Assembly (NCBI GenBank): GCA_029851415.1
Contig: CM056744.1
Location: 64,474,172-64,538,171, forward strand
DNA: 64,000 nt
Direction of reading: 5' to 3'
Origin: Eretmocerus hayati
Taxonomy: Eukaryota > Arthropoda > Insecta > Hymenoptera > Aphelinidae
Shown here: positions 32,261 to 44,519 of the stretch, in pieces
Numbering within the stretch: position 1 is the stretch's first letter
Layout: each line of letters opens with the position of its first letter
Notes under the pieces: generated by a model
What the model was told of the DNA's origin: nothing
Database searches by the model: none
The model's input: only the letters and a program-made list of their open reading frames with translations
Made by a program: the position numbers and the translations under genes

Positions 32261-35200
32261 GCTTCAGCAACTCGTCTCCCCTGGATTTGGATACATCCCA
32301 TCAGTGTTACCAACAATGAAAAATTAAATATGACAAGTTTATTCTAAGTGTCGCCACCTACACTCAGAATAAACTAAGTAGCGCCAGCCCACCTGGTAAG
32401 CCGCGAAGGTCTGACATCCTCTTGAATCTCCCCGAAAGTTGAAACAAATTATTGAGAGCCTCGTCAAATTATGTGGCCCACTTGACCCCATTCCCCCCCC
32501 CCCACTCTAAGTGTTTCAGACCAAGACCACGACACAATCCAGTGCAGCGGCTATTTGTGTACGTTCCAGCCACCAGCAATGGCATTCGAAATGATCCGGT
32601 TTTTGTTTGCAGTGAGGGCTGATGACGAGTTATTTTAGTAAACGAGCCAATGACAGTTACCCAATCTCCAGGATTGAGAATGATCGCTGAGTTTCCTCAA
32701 TCCGCCCCAATACCAGTATATCATTCGGATCGATGGTATGGAGATTCGCAATATTCCAACGATCAATATCGTCCAGGATCCAACTCAATTCCTCGGTACG
32801 TGCAAGAGCAATTCTGGAACCCTGGAGTTGTTGTTCTACACCGTCACAGAATACACCACTAAGAGAATTGGTCACCTCAGAATAGCATTAGTAGCGAAGG
32901 CAGACCCCCAAAGATATGTATTCTCCGGGGTTTTGTCTTATCGATCTTATCTTCGTGGATTCCTAATTGTGGATACTCACGCCTGTAGACATTCCGGATC
33001 GAGATTCTCCATCAGAAAACCAGTTGTGGGAAATCCGTCAGGGATGAAAATCATAGCTAGATTGAGGGTATCGTTGGATTGTTCATTATGGAAAGCTCTA
33101 TCTGGATTCGGAGCTATCACAGTCTCGTCCACCTACGGAAAATGTGGGTTAGATCTTTCAATAGTTCAATATACCAGTCATTTAATCATCGGACTTGTTG
33201 GTTTTCATCATTCAACATCCTGAGAAAAACCCGGTAGTTCAAAACGGGAGGAAATCTACGCACTCAAAAAGTACTATACTGTCACGAACATCGATTCTTT
33301 GATTGAAAGCGCTCGATGAATGTGGCCAGGACAGAGTCTGAAACTTTGGGCAACCAGATTGCCTAGTGGACCATTCCTTTATGGGACTGGACAATGACAA
33401 CTGGATCTTAGATTCCTTTTGTGCTGGAAGACACGGTTCAAGATATCAGAAGAGTGTAATTCATATCTCCTAGTTCTACCCAAACACCACACCTCCAAAT
33501 CATCCACATGCGCCTCTTAGGATCGAATCTCAGAATTACGCGGAACCAATTATGTATCAGTCAATTTCCTTGGCTCTTAAAGGACATGTCATATACGTGG
33601 TTCATATCGACCAGGAGGGCGTTTCACTCACGAGTGGTTAGTTCAGCTGGAATCTTCGATGCAGAGTCCTACTCACTGTGAGAGAATATGCAACATTCGA
33701 AGTTGAGAACCCAACACTTCAGCCGTTTTAAGCTGCGGCTCGTGACGTTTGTGATGCAAAAGAGGAGGATCTTGACTTGAACGCGGGCAGGTTTAATTCA
33801 ATCTGTTAATTAGTGCAACCAATTCACCAGTCTACCAGTAGGACTTCAGCCTTGCGATCTAAGACGTTCGACTTGCATAGATCTGAACAAACGTTGGTTC
33901 GAGCCTCCGTCGCACACTATTGAAAAAAAGGCCACGGGACAATATTAATCACCCCGTGAAAACGGACGATTTTGGAACTCTGCAACAGGTCATTTTGTAG
34001 CTTTTCACATCTAGTTTCTAAATCCTTCTCCCTCGAGATGCCTCCGAGCTGTCTGTCAGGGTGGCATCCTCCAGAATGAAAAAATGTGGAAAAAGCCGGC
34101 CAAAAAAGTGGTTTTACTCGGAGGGGATGCATTTTGAGCTGAAAGCGAAGATGAACAAAATTGCAGCGCTTATCACGGATGCGCTGCGGCCATTTTGATA
34201 ATTAATGACAAAACTAACCGGAGCATCTTAAAAAGTAAACAATCAGACTACGAGCTGATAAAAAACCTAGGTTCCTATGCTTACGATCCTCGGGATAAGT
34301 ACCCGAGGCCAAACTACTTCCTACACGAGTGAACATACTCAGCATACCACACACACATACCGTGATACTTGAATATCTGATATTGAATCTCCATGAACTA
34401 ACAGTAGCAATTTCCTTATATAGCGTAGCGTATAGCAACAAGCATTACTCATTCTCTTGATCAAGTTCAAAATGGTCTAGGTTTTTCGCGATTAAGACGT
34501 AAGCATTTCCAAGTGCATTTATGTCTTCTCAAAATGATTTTGATTATTTAGCCATAAAATGAGATTCGTTACGGTGCCTACTAATCCAATAACGCTGTAT
34601 TAGCAAGGGAGCTGACGATTTTTTTGTGCCACATTTAGGGATAGCTGGAAATGAGATATATTGCGTGCAACAGCTCAACTAAGCGATTGGCGGTGTTCAG
34701 CGATCTGGAAACCGATACGAACTATTTTTTATTGATTTTTTCATAATTTTTTCAAAAATGTTCTTGTGCCATATGTCGGTATTAATGAAACTTGTTGGGA
34801 TGGGTAGATCACGATGAGTAATGACGGAGAACGATGTTCAGCAATCTGTATATGGTGACGAAAATGTTCAGCGCGGCGTTTGAAAAATTTTTTGTTAACG
34901 ACAAAATGCGTTGTTGATGAAATCACTCCAATATTCCACTAAATCATTGTTCCTATTTTGCTCTATTCAAAAATCATAAAAAATAAATTTGCACTTGTCT
35001 GTGAAGTCCTGTGACGGTCACAAAATCGCCTGACGCTCGTACAGGTGCGCTCACGTAACCAGACACGGAAGAAATCGGAAAAAATTCTATAATGCGTATA
35101 ACGGCTACATTATTGTATTAGCATTTGCTCACTTTGATGCAAGGCTTATAAATAGTGAAAAAAATTCATGCCCCGACCGAAATAGGCCAACATGGCCTTT

Positions 35201-35489
35201 GCATGTTCATTTGCCATTTTCTCAAGTTATATGGGAGGTACAAATTTTTCCCTAGGGACCTCAAGCTTTTGTTCCCCTCCATGTGATCTACAAATTCATA
35301 TCTCACCTTTTTTCTCTAAAATGCGGTCTTTTCGAGATACAAGGGTTCAAACATCGAAATCGTCCTTTTGTCGCATCAACACAAAAAACACCAATACGAC
35401 CTCTATGAATTGTATGTATCTGATATCCTTGCTTCATTTCAAGTATGAGTAAATATCAACGTGATTTTGCGTGCCACTGTATTTGAAGA
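32261..35489. other. 3.2 kb without recognisable genes
   Basis: This has short frames only. The longest (32738-33223) has no recognisable motif. A C-run lies at about 32496-32505. Near 33893 the sequence GGTTCGAGCC resembles a tRNA B box, without a credible tRNA fold around it. Confidence 0.45.
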
Positions 35490-35561
35490 CATGATGAGAA
35501 GGGCTATGGGGGCATACAAACGGCCCGACATTTGTATGCCCCCATAGCCCTTCTCATCATG
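35490..35561. repeat. Perfect 31-bp inverted repeat with 10-base loop
   Basis: Bases 35490-35520 are the exact reverse complement of 35531-35561 around the loop CGGCCCGACA. The arms include GGGCTATGGGGGCATAC. No target duplication was seen. Confidence 0.95.
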
Positions 35562-35672
35562 ATTTCGGCATTGTAGCAGGCCCTCCGTGATAGATGCGGA
35601 GGGTGCGCAGAACTTGCGCGCAATTGAACTATGCATGCATCAGGGCCAGACGAGAAGGGCCGCAGCTGCGCC

Positions 35673-35785
35673 ACGATAGTTGAAGTGGGGCATAGCTCTA
35701 GCATAGACGCGTAATTGCGCAGCACCACGATAGTTGAAGTGGGGCATAGCTCTAGCATAGACGCGTAATTGCGCAGCACCACGAT
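35673..35785. repeat. 54-bp tandem duplication
   Basis: Two identical 54-base units (35673-35726 and 35727-35780), each starting ACGATAGTTGAAGTGGGGCA, plus the first five bases of a third. Exact identity means it is recent. Confidence 0.95.
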
Positions 35786-35832
35786 CGCGTGTGCTCTCGA
35801 TCTCAGTTTTGAGGGTCACTCAAATATTAGCC

Positions 35833-36124
35833 ATGGATTCGGTTGAACCGTTATGTGTTCTTTGTGGCAAAAAAGTGCAAAGTTGACTATGTTTAACGAG
35901 TCAAGTCTCGCGAGATGTCGAACGATTGAACAATTACGGCGTGACACGACACGGAATTATCAGCACGTACAACTACCCCAATCGGTGAATAAAGTCGAGT
36001 GCTACCATGCAAAGCCTTGTTACCAGAAATTCACCGCAGTGACCGCCTCTCAAAGACCGTGATTGCAAAAACTACTCCGTGGTGACAATACTGACGCGTC
36101 CGAACGAGTATCTACCAGTACCGA
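35833..36124 (+). pseudogene. PIN-like multidomain family gene, exon 1 (first Cys/His module)
   Basis: The ATG at 35833 opens a short frame with CVLCGKK. After a one-base shift near 35880 the frame from 35853 continues with FNESSLARCRTIEQLRR and VNKVECYHAKPCYQKFTAV. The paired Cys-x(2)-Cys and the Tyr-His-x(3)-Cys-Tyr pattern look like a zinc-binding module found at the N-terminus of an uncharacterised arthropod multicopy family. A TGA at 36060-36062 is premature: the frame continues to a GA/GTAAGT donor at 36124/36125, leaving two bases that combine in phase with exon 2. Partner exons lie at 40624, 41452 and beyond. Confidence 0.6.
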
Positions 36125-38302
36125 GTAAGTACATTATAAAATATATCACCCAAAAATCACTCTGGAATCTAATCCGCGTACACTACAAAAAAATCCTTAC
36201 CTTCAGATTGATTTCGTTTTTACCGCAAGATGCAACAAATGTGAGATGAAAATCTTCAAAATGAGCAAGCGCTTCGTCTGAAGCGGGATTTGATATCATA
36301 TACAATTATCATTTGCAGCTGAACTGCAGATAAACACTCATGAGAGATCTCAGACGTGTAACACACAATTTGTCTGATTCTTAGACGATGAACCTTTATT
36401 GAAGTCGAATACTCTTGACATCCTCGTATTTTCTGACATGAACAAACAGCTGTGTCTTCTATGTGACGGTCAGATTCGAACGAATGTAAGATGAAACAGT
36501 AAGACACAACGGCAATGTGAGAGTAAGGATTCCTTTTTTAGCGTACTCGACTATGCATTAATTTTCGGAAAATTCCATTTTGCACGCTCGAGTGTGACGA
36601 CGTGCGTGTATGTGACATCGCGTATGACGCGATGATTTTTACTATTTTTGAGTCTCGCGGAACTCCGCGAATAACTCGGGTAAGTAATGAAGAATGCTGA
36701 TTCGGAGAAAGTTGTTAGTAACCTATGGCGCGAATTTTGACTGTTTTAGGAAACATTTCTAGAATAACGCAACGATTCGTCGCATTACGTTATTCATAGA
36801 AAATTGTTCTTAACGTTCCTCGCCCGTTAATTTCTAGCCTCAGGCAAACTGTGGCATAGATATTGCGTGCGTAGGGTACGTCGTAAATTCTTTAATAGCT
36901 CATTCAGGATTTCATATTTTGGTTAGTTAAAACTTTGAAAAAAACTGACCTTGTTCAGTTGAATGATATCTCCGTCCCTTTCTGGTGCTGTTCCTGTGGT
37001 TGCTGCTGCTGATGCTGTTTAGCGGCTTCCAAGATTTCTCGATCACGATTTTTTTCCGAATTGGTTGAACCACGAGAATGGTGGAATTTAAATGACTTTG
37101 GATTTTTTTATTTGAAGAGAAAAAAATAATTGAAGTGAAATAGTGATAGACTTTATTGAAAAAAACTTGATACAAGATTTGATATAAAACTTCTTGTCTA
37201 CGTCCGAGACCGAAGTGTAAAGAATTCGGAGGTATGGCCCCATATATAACCTATCGTGGGGAGGGGGCAATAATCATCCGCTCCGCCAGAGTCACCTGAA
37301 TTTTTCAATATCTTCTTTCGGGCGTCTCTGCTGGAACGTATGCATTTCCCAAGAAGGGGAAAAGCATTTTCACTCTTACGTCTACTAGATGGAGGCACGG
37401 GTTCCATTTTTAAGCTATTACATATTTTTTCTTACTGCTAAATGATTGTAGAATTATTGTACTATTTTCCAGTATGTCAGTCTCCTATTGTGAGGTAGAG
37501 GCGATGCATTTGTTTTCTTTTGTAATTTGATTTGAAAAATTGAAATTTTTGCTGGATATTCTTTTCATTCTTACATGAATATAACTCAAACTAATTTGGC
37601 TGATTTATAATGCCAATGTTGTAATCTTCCTTTTTTTGGTTTGATTATAATTTTCTCTCTTTTCTTATAGTCTATATTCTTAATTAAAATCTTTATGCAA
37701 ATATTAATTTTTTGTTTGAATATAATTTTTTCTAGGAGCTGATTGTTACATGATTATAGTGCTTCTATAGTTTATCTTTTTTCCCAAATTTTCATAGTAA
37801 TTCTCATTGAAAGCCTAAAGTATTCATTTTTTCTACAAAATTCCTCATTTTAGGTCAGGTTCAATGACCATCTACCGATGCCTCCTAAACGTTGGCAGTT
37901 GTTTATCGGTCATTCATTTGTGTCTCGGGTTCTCTCGCTTCCCGGAAAAGTCAAATCCAGTAGGCCCGTTTATTTACTATCGCCGCTTGTTGGCGCCGAA
38001 AGTCGTAAACGGCCCAATGCATATACGTGAGCTCTTTGTAACACGAGGCTTCCGTCATTCATTTCTTGTCGCTCTTGCTTAAGAGTTGCAAGAGTAGATG
38101 CGGCGCATGTGATACCGAGAGCTATTGGTATATTTTATCGTTCACAGCTGCGCCCGATGTTGAAAGCTAATCACGCTTCGGGCTCCGCTTTCCATTCGAT
38201 TCCCATACAATCTGGAAATTGAATGAAATCGGGGTCACGAAGGGTGTTGTCTATCTTCAGCGTGTTGCCTTAAGGCGATGCGGTCACCGTGCACGCTGAA
38301 CT

Positions 38303-38438
38303 TTGTTCACAGAACTCTCAAAATCTTTTCCATTATGGGCTAAACGACGAGTTATCCAGGCTTTATTATCATCTAACTTGGCCTGGATAACTCTTCGTTT
38401 GGCCCAAATCGGACTAGATTTTGAGAGTTTTGTGAACG
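38303..38438. repeat. Foldback with about 60-base arms
   Basis: The left arm (38303-38362, including ACTCTCAAAATC and GAGTTATCCAGGC) pairs with the right arm (38379-38438) with several mismatches around a 16-base loop. Confidence 0.85.
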
Positions 38439-38599
38439 AAAATGTACCAATTTGTAGGTTAGAAAGTACCCGCGGGCAAGTTATTCTCGTTTATTAGTGA
38501 TAGCCTTGTGATTCGTGACAAATAATGAGTTGTCCACCACAATTCAGATGATAATACGTAATGGAAAAATCGTCTCCAACTTCGTTCCGAGAAAATTTT

Positions 38600-39169
38600 T
38601 TGATTTACATCCAAATAAGATATAATTTTATTTTATTTTTTATTTTATTTTATTTTATTTTATTGACGGTCCCGAAGACCTTTTGCAGATATAAAAAAAT
38701 ACAATTTTACTTACTATCTAATAAAGAATGGAACATTTCATTAAACATAAAATAATAATAGTATAATAAATCAGTAACTTTAAGCCCATTCGATTGGAGC
38801 TCATAATTCATTTGGCAACCCTTTAAATTATAAATCAGAATTTTCTCTATAACTCTCAACTTTGGAGGTAAAAAGATTTTAATCAACAAAATTTAACAAT
38901 TTTTCTCGTGCAATCCCTTTGAATGCCGAGATAGTTATTCCAGCGTACTCATACCATTCATAATGTAGATTTGCTAGTTTCATCATCCTTACAATACTAG
39001 ATTTTTTATCATCAACTTCATTCTTTATAAAGAATATAATTTCATTTCTCCTTAATCTAAGGTCAGGGATTCTTATATTTATGCTTTCAAGTAACTTTGG
39101 AACATCAGTATAATAATTCAGTAATTTGAAAAGAAACAGTGCATCCTGGATATAATTTCCGGGTTGCAC
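38600..39169 (-). pseudogene. LINE 3' fragment (C-terminal end of reverse transcriptase ORF)
   Basis: The minus-strand frame 39169-38879 contains IQDALFLFKLLNYYTDVPKL followed by NIRIPDLRLRRNE. This is the pattern I know from the extreme C-terminus of jockey/CR1-like reverse transcriptase polyproteins. It is followed on the same strand by about 250 bases of non-coding sequence and a (TAAAA)n-type tail at 38625-38665, as expected for a 5'-truncated LINE with its 3' end. The start at 39169 is only the truncation edge. Confidence 0.6.
38625..38665. repeat. (ATTTT)n microsatellite, probable LINE tail
   Basis: About eight ATTTT units on the plus strand. Read on minus they form an A-rich tail directly after the LINE fragment. 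Confidence 0.85.
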
Positions 39170-40623
39170 GGTGACCGCATCGCCTTAATATTAGGCTACG
39201 CCGTTACGAAATGGAAAAGACGATACGCAGTTGCTCAACTCTGTCACTTATGCCGTGAATTTAGATACCCGAGAATTGAAGTGGCGGTGGCCCGACGATA
39301 AAAATGATTTTAAATGGGGACACTTTTCGACAGCGAGGCAAGAGAGATATACGGACGGATCTCTCTTGTCTCGTGGGCGAAAAGAAATTAAAAATTTTTT
39401 GATGATGGCTCCGACATCACATGTATCTGTGTGTCTCTCTGTCTCTCTTTCTCTTACAATCACTCTTAATTCGTATATGTTGCGCGTCAGGACAGAAAAG
39501 CGGAGCGCATCAGGTATATAGTGAGCACCCCAATTTCCTTCTCGAGCCCGGTGCGGTATGACTGGCCCTTATTGAAAGTTGGAAGTATATGCGTGTATAT
39601 TTAGTTCGCTCTCCTTTGTGTGGACTTAAAAAGCGTATACAAGGACACATGCATCTTCAGAAATCGTTGGATTTTAAGGCGCCTAGGAAAAAGTGTTTCA
39701 TTTACACGTTAAAGATGAGTGCATTTAGGAAACGAATGACGATAATTCTTATTCTGCGTCGACACTTACGTTACATGGAGTATTGGCTCCAGTTCATGTC
39801 TCGTAATGCAAGATTATTATGACCTTTGTGACTAAACCAAAACATCAATTGTTGAGCTCATGCTTATCATTTCTTCTCAATGTTGATCATATTCAACTAT
39901 CGTCAAATTAGGTAATTTTGGTACGATTTTTTATTTTGCTGGCCTGAGGAATAGCTTTGATTATTGTGAAACTTTTAAATATTGAGAGACTGATTCCCAA
40001 TAGTGTATCACGAAAGCCAAGATGACTAATCGATTTATATGTATGGAAATTCGTTCTTTCATTTCCATGAGTGATAATTTTCGCTCGAACTCGCTAGCTC
40101 AAATTCAAAACTATCGATTTCACATCAGTATTTCGTGGCTTCGGCCTACTTCTTTCCGGTTGAAGTTCAGAACGCTTCCTGTGTTTCGCTGTGCTTTGAG
40201 GGAAATTTCATGATTGGGAGAGGGAGGCATCAATGTACCACCTCTACTTTTTTATCACGCTTGAAACTCGAATTGAAGAAATAATTTTCTCTAAAATGCT
40301 TGCAAGTGTTTTTATGATTGGGTAAAAAGTTTGATAGTCATTCGGTTCTTCCTGGGCTGCGAATCAGGCTTCGATATCATTCTGATAATGATCATATCAT
40401 GTTTGCTTAGGAGGATATGACAGTATATTTATTCAAAGTACAAAAATTTTCTTCGAAATCTCTCATTTTTTTCTCAGTGTATACAATTACATATGAAGCA
40501 AGTGTTTCAGAACTGAAACTAAGCTCATTGGCCTAGCACTCTTTATAAATCCACCACAAAATGAAGACCCTCTATCCAGAGGATGCAGAGCTTTCTCAAA
40601 TGAGAACTCCAAATCATTTACAG

Positions 40624-40800
40624 AGCGAGACATGAACAAGCACCAGCAGAGATTCCTGTACAATGCGATGACTCTGATAGCACAACTGACGATGGCAACG
40701 ACATTGATTCTCATGAGGCTATTGAAGGCGAGGATTTGGCAGGAGCCAACCCTTCCACAAACGACGCCTCCGAGAACACAGTTGCTTTAGCTCAACAGAG
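40624..40800 (+). pseudogene. PIN-like gene, exon 2 (acidic linker)
   Basis: It lies between acceptor TTTACAG (ends 40623) and donor CAGAG/GTAAGA (40801). One frame is open throughout, very acidic (CDDSDSTTDDGNDIDSHEAI). Entry phase fits the two leftover bases of exon 1, and its own two leftover bases fit exon 3. Phase agreement on both sides is good evidence that it is real. Confidence 0.6.
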
Positions 40801-41451
40801 GTAAGACACTCTATATCAGTGATTCCGCCGAAAGTGGGATTTTCCGTGTCAATATTTTTGGAGACGATACTAACGTTTCTGTATTCTATAATGCTTGATA
40901 GAGGGTGCAAATGTCCATTTCGTATCCTATACTAAGCCGATTTCGGACTTTCGAATTCATGACGACGCATTTGCAGAGTCAAAAAACCCTATACATAGCT
41001 ATGCACTTCAATTGGTGATACTTCAGATAACATAATCCACCACTTTGCGAATCCAAATTAGTCCCTCAGCTCGCGCACGGCTATCAGACATTTTGAAGAC
41101 GGGTTAGCATCGGAACTGCTCCCACAGCACTAATTGGGTCAGCAAAGTTCCCGATCGTCTATTGAGCTTTTCTAACCAATGAGGTCGATTCATAGATACC
41201 CAATCTACCCGTAACCCTAAAGTGAAATGAAATGACAGCAACATTGATTAATTTTACTACAATGCGAGATATATTTTTGCACGCAGACGAGCATCTCCCA
41301 TTAAAATTCGTATAACAACAGAATATGCATGAATTTTAATAAGGGAATACTGGTCGTCTGTTGAACTTTGTTTGCATTCTTATCACATCTTCATTCTCTG
41401 CGCTATTATTTCAAATTATAGTAGGTAAATTCGTTATCCCTTTCATTTCAG
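40801..41451. other. Intron 2 of the PIN-like gene
   Basis: GTAAGA donor to TTTCATTTCAG acceptor. No gene is seen inside. Confidence 0.55.
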
Positions 41452-41884
41452 CAATAACACTCAAGAGGTGTCATATTCGAACTGCGTAGAAGCCTTGGTC
41501 CGCTATGGGAGCTTCGGTGTCTCTCCTTTGGGTGACAATCCAAACGAGCAAGGTGAACAGGAGAGTAATGAGTCCCCTCACTTATCCTTGAGCACATTTC
41601 AATCCAATCAGCCCAACCAAAAGTCACAGGAATCACGCGTTGGGGATGATCAAGTCGATAATGCGACCCATGACGGGGATGCTCAGGTCAATAATGCGAG
41701 CCATGATGGGGATAGAGAACAGTCAACGGAGAGTTCAGAACAGTCAAAAGAATGTATAGTTTGTTTTTTTTCGTCGTAAATCACGGAAAAGGGTCAATAA
41801 CTTAGAGCGTAAACTTCTATATTTGGAGAGTATGAGGCACGAAATAAATTAATAGCAGACGCAACAGAATTGGATGACAAGGTA
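41452..41884 (+). pseudogene. PIN-like gene, exon 3 start (linker and second Cys motif)
   Basis: It joins exon 2 in phase and reads YSNCVEALVRYGSFG, a Gln/Ser/Asp-rich low-complexity region with the repeated NATHDGDAQVNNASHDGD, then ECIVC. An 8-T run near 41765 causes a frameshift; sense continues in other frames with FRRKSRKRVNNLERKLL and later ADATELDDK. It is interrupted by the pogo-like MITE at 41885, exactly between the two bases of a TA duplication. Confidence 0.6.
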
Positions 41885-42581
41885 CCGTATTTACCCGTGT
41901 AAAAGACGCACCAAAAAATCAGTTTTGAGCACTCCAAAACAGGGGTGCGTCTTATCTATGGGTGCGTCTTATCTATAGGTGCTTAATATTTTCTGTGCGG
42001 AAAATTTGTTGGCAGCACTCGTGTATAAGACGCACCAGAAATGTATAGAATACCACCATACTCAGCTGCGTATTCTTGAAATTGTTCACAATCGTCAACA
42101 CGTGTGAATGTACGCGCAGTTGTGTGACTTCGTGTACGTATTTCAATTACATCGAAAACTAAGTGATCGTCATAACAGCATTGCCACATCGCGAATGAAT
42201 ATGATATTTCATCAACATTCGATAACATCAGTACACTGTCGAATCTCAGTAGCCCAACAGCTGAGCGAGATTACAAATATGGAGCTCAAAAAGAGAAATT
42301 CATATACAAGTGCTTTCAAACCAAAGGTTGTGCGACAAGCTGAAGCTGTTGGAAATCGAGAGAGTGGACAATAAATGCATTGTGATATATCGAATGAATC
42401 TCTGTTGTCCTTCATTCGCCCGGTTTCATCTGAAATTTTTCACTCCGGGCCCTAGTAAACCGGGGTGCGTCTTATCCATGGGTGCGTCTTATCTACAGGC
42501 TCTTATTATTTTCCGATTTTTCCCCCCAAAAAGTGGGGTGCGTCTTATCTATAGGTGCGTCTTTTACACGGGTAAATACGG
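41885..42581 (+). mobile_element. Pogo/Tigger-like MITE, clean copy
   Basis: The terminal inverted repeats start CCGTATTTACCCGTGTAAAA and are flanked by TA (41883-41884, 42582-42583). At 42282-42374 a short plus-strand frame, MELKKRNSYTSAFKPKVVRQ, has the helix-turn-helix start of a pogo/Tigger transposase. The rest of the transposase is deleted. It is the same family as 527-2266. Excision would leave the host frame intact. Confidence 0.92.
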
Positions 42582-42583
42582 TA

Positions 42584-44519
42584 TTCCTCGAGCGATTAAC
42601 CGAGGGCATCGATAAACAAGTGCGGACTTATTATCATGACCTTTGCTGGAAGGAATACGCACGTGCACGTGACAAAAAAAATGCAGAACAAATTGGTGAT
42701 ACAGAATGGCATGAAATTCGCTCAATAAATCAGCGAGCCTTTGAAAACATCTGCAAATACGTCGAGAACCACGTAGTCCGTGCAGGGTGAATTATTTTCT
42801 TACAAACACTGAAGGATGAGTACTTGCGAATAATTAAAGCCGAGCACTACAACAATGAAAGATCACCCAAAAGATTTTTCACACGGCGCCTTGAAGAAAA
42901 ACTTCTCAACAAATTTGGGAAAAAGATCGAAATTGGCTTGTTGAACAAAAGGAAAATTGTTAAACCGGCAAATGCTGTTGTCATAAATCCAAAAGATATG
43001 GATGACTTCTATAAACGAAATAGTAGACACGCGGTAGCACTCGCTTTGCGAAGAGATATATTGAATATTCAGAAAAACCCACTCCCGACTGACCTCAAGG
43101 TTGCTGATCTGATCCGTGGTGAGTGCACCATACCCCAGATCTGCTTGATTTTTTCAAAGTGCTTTTAAATGCCCCTGTAGATCCAGAAGAAAGTCCAAGA
43201 AGAGCCATTGCATCTGAGTCCATGGCGTATGATGCCATACATAATGTTACAAGAGGGAAACTGAAAACTCCGGAGCACATTACGTTAGGGATGACCATTA
43301 AAAGCCTCACAAATTCGAAAAAAGTTGTCACCATATTAAACTAAGAGGGTCACATTGCCAGCCACACAGCATTGTGTGAACTTGAAACCGAGGCAACCTA
43401 TTCATCCAAAAATCGAGATGAGGTACTACCGGATGGATTCGTTAGGCACGCCGATCTGTGTCCAAAGCCAGTGTGGGATGATTATGAAAGGTATTACGAT
43501 TCCCGCGGAAAAGAATCCATCGTCAGATCAACTGTTGGCATTGCCATCCTGATTGATGTAGATTCTTTGCCAGTTGAAACATTACAACGACTCCTCACCG
43601 AAAGCGCCAATTCATTCGAACGCACCATCACCGGCTCCATCGCCTCAACCCGGATCAAGTCGCTCTTGTTCGCCCTATCCATTGGACGACTGTGACCCCC
43701 CATCAACAGAGAGAAGACGGACTTACGAGTCCATCACACGTGATTTACCGATCGTCTCCGGAAAATCAAGCGTTGTGCAAACTTTGCTAGCACTGGACCA
43801 CCCATATCGCCAAGTCAATCTCGAAAACGTACATCGCGCACGCAGAATTGATTTCACGTTGGTTTTGACACATTATCGTGAGATTCCAAATACGCCCATG
43901 TTCTTTGGATACAATTCTTTGATTCACCACGACCCGTCGCCAAAACAGAAAGTATTTTATTTGACAACCGTGAACCACTCTCCCACAGATGCGTCAGTCG
44001 TCCTAGAAACGATGATCCGCACCGCGAAGGCTGCCGAAGAGAGCAATGCTCCTTACATCGAGGGCACATACGATCTTGGCATCGCGAAAACTGCATTTCA
44101 GCTCCAATCAAGCCAGCAACATCTCAACCCTACTTTGAAGGAAAATTTTCACCACATAGGTACCTTTCATATAAAACTCAATTACAACGTGGCCCTTGGA
44201 AAATACGTGTACGAATGTGGTCTTGCCGCTATTCTCATCGATGCAGAGCTGATGGGAACAGATTCAGCCTACAGTTTCATATCCGGCAAAAACTACAGCC
44301 GATGCAAGCGCTTGCATCATTCTGCATATCTGGCGTTGGAACTGTTACACTTTCAATCGTTTCTTGATGCTAACGATTGGTCTTTGTCAGGTGAAGTCGA
44401 CCAGCTCCTCAAAGATTTTATGGAACATAAACAAGTTTCCCCTAATATGCACGATGAAGAGATCATTCACGTGTTCGAGAAATACGAATTTCATAAAAAA
44501 CAGACTCTTCTTGGAGAAG
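42584..44519 (+). pseudogene. PIN-like gene, central region (second Cys/His module and core)
   Basis: It starts with FLERLTEGIDKQ and YYHDLCWKEYARARD, a second zinc-binding-like module. TGA at 42788, a frameshift near 43135, TAA at 43342 and another shift near 43570 break it. Conserved-looking blocks in order are LLNKFGKKIEIGL, TLGMTIKSLTNSKKVV, CELETEATYSSKN, FFGYNSLIHHDPSPKQKVFY, SPTDASVVLETM, GTYDLGIAKTAFQLQ, HIGTFHIKLNYNVALGKYV and ISGKNYSRCKRLHHSAYLAL. The 43574 frame is the longest intact piece. I recognise the block order from uncharacterised proteins that are highly multicopy in arthropods and other invertebrates. The frame ends at the 16-bp target duplication of the next insertion. 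Confidence 0.7.

Larger units (their letters stand above)
38270..39188. repeat. Perfect 24-bp inverted repeats bracketing 0.9 kb
   Basis: TTAAGGCGATGCGGTCACCG at 38270 (24 bases to 38293) is exactly reverse-complemented at 39165-39188. Inside lie a 60-base-arm foldback (38303-38438) and a LINE 3' fragment on the minus strand. No target duplication was found outside the repeats, so it is either a mobile unit or a local inversion scar. Confidence 0.8.
36125..40623. other. Intron 1 of the PIN-like gene
   Basis: It runs from the GTAAGT donor at 36125 to the TTTACAG acceptor at 40623. It contains the inverted-repeat block 38270-39188 and otherwise AT-rich sequence with no supported gene. A GCTGCTGCTGATGCTG triplet stretch lies near 37003. 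Confidence 0.5.

Noticed and set aside
32738..33223. 161-codon plus frame
   Set aside because: It overlaps another frame of similar quality on the same strand and lacks recognisable motifs; no splice or promoter evidence.
33780..33910. Possible tRNA or tRNA-derived SINE
   Set aside because: GGTTCGAGCC resembles a B box, but I could not form an acceptor stem or find an A box at the right distance. A covariance-model scan would decide.
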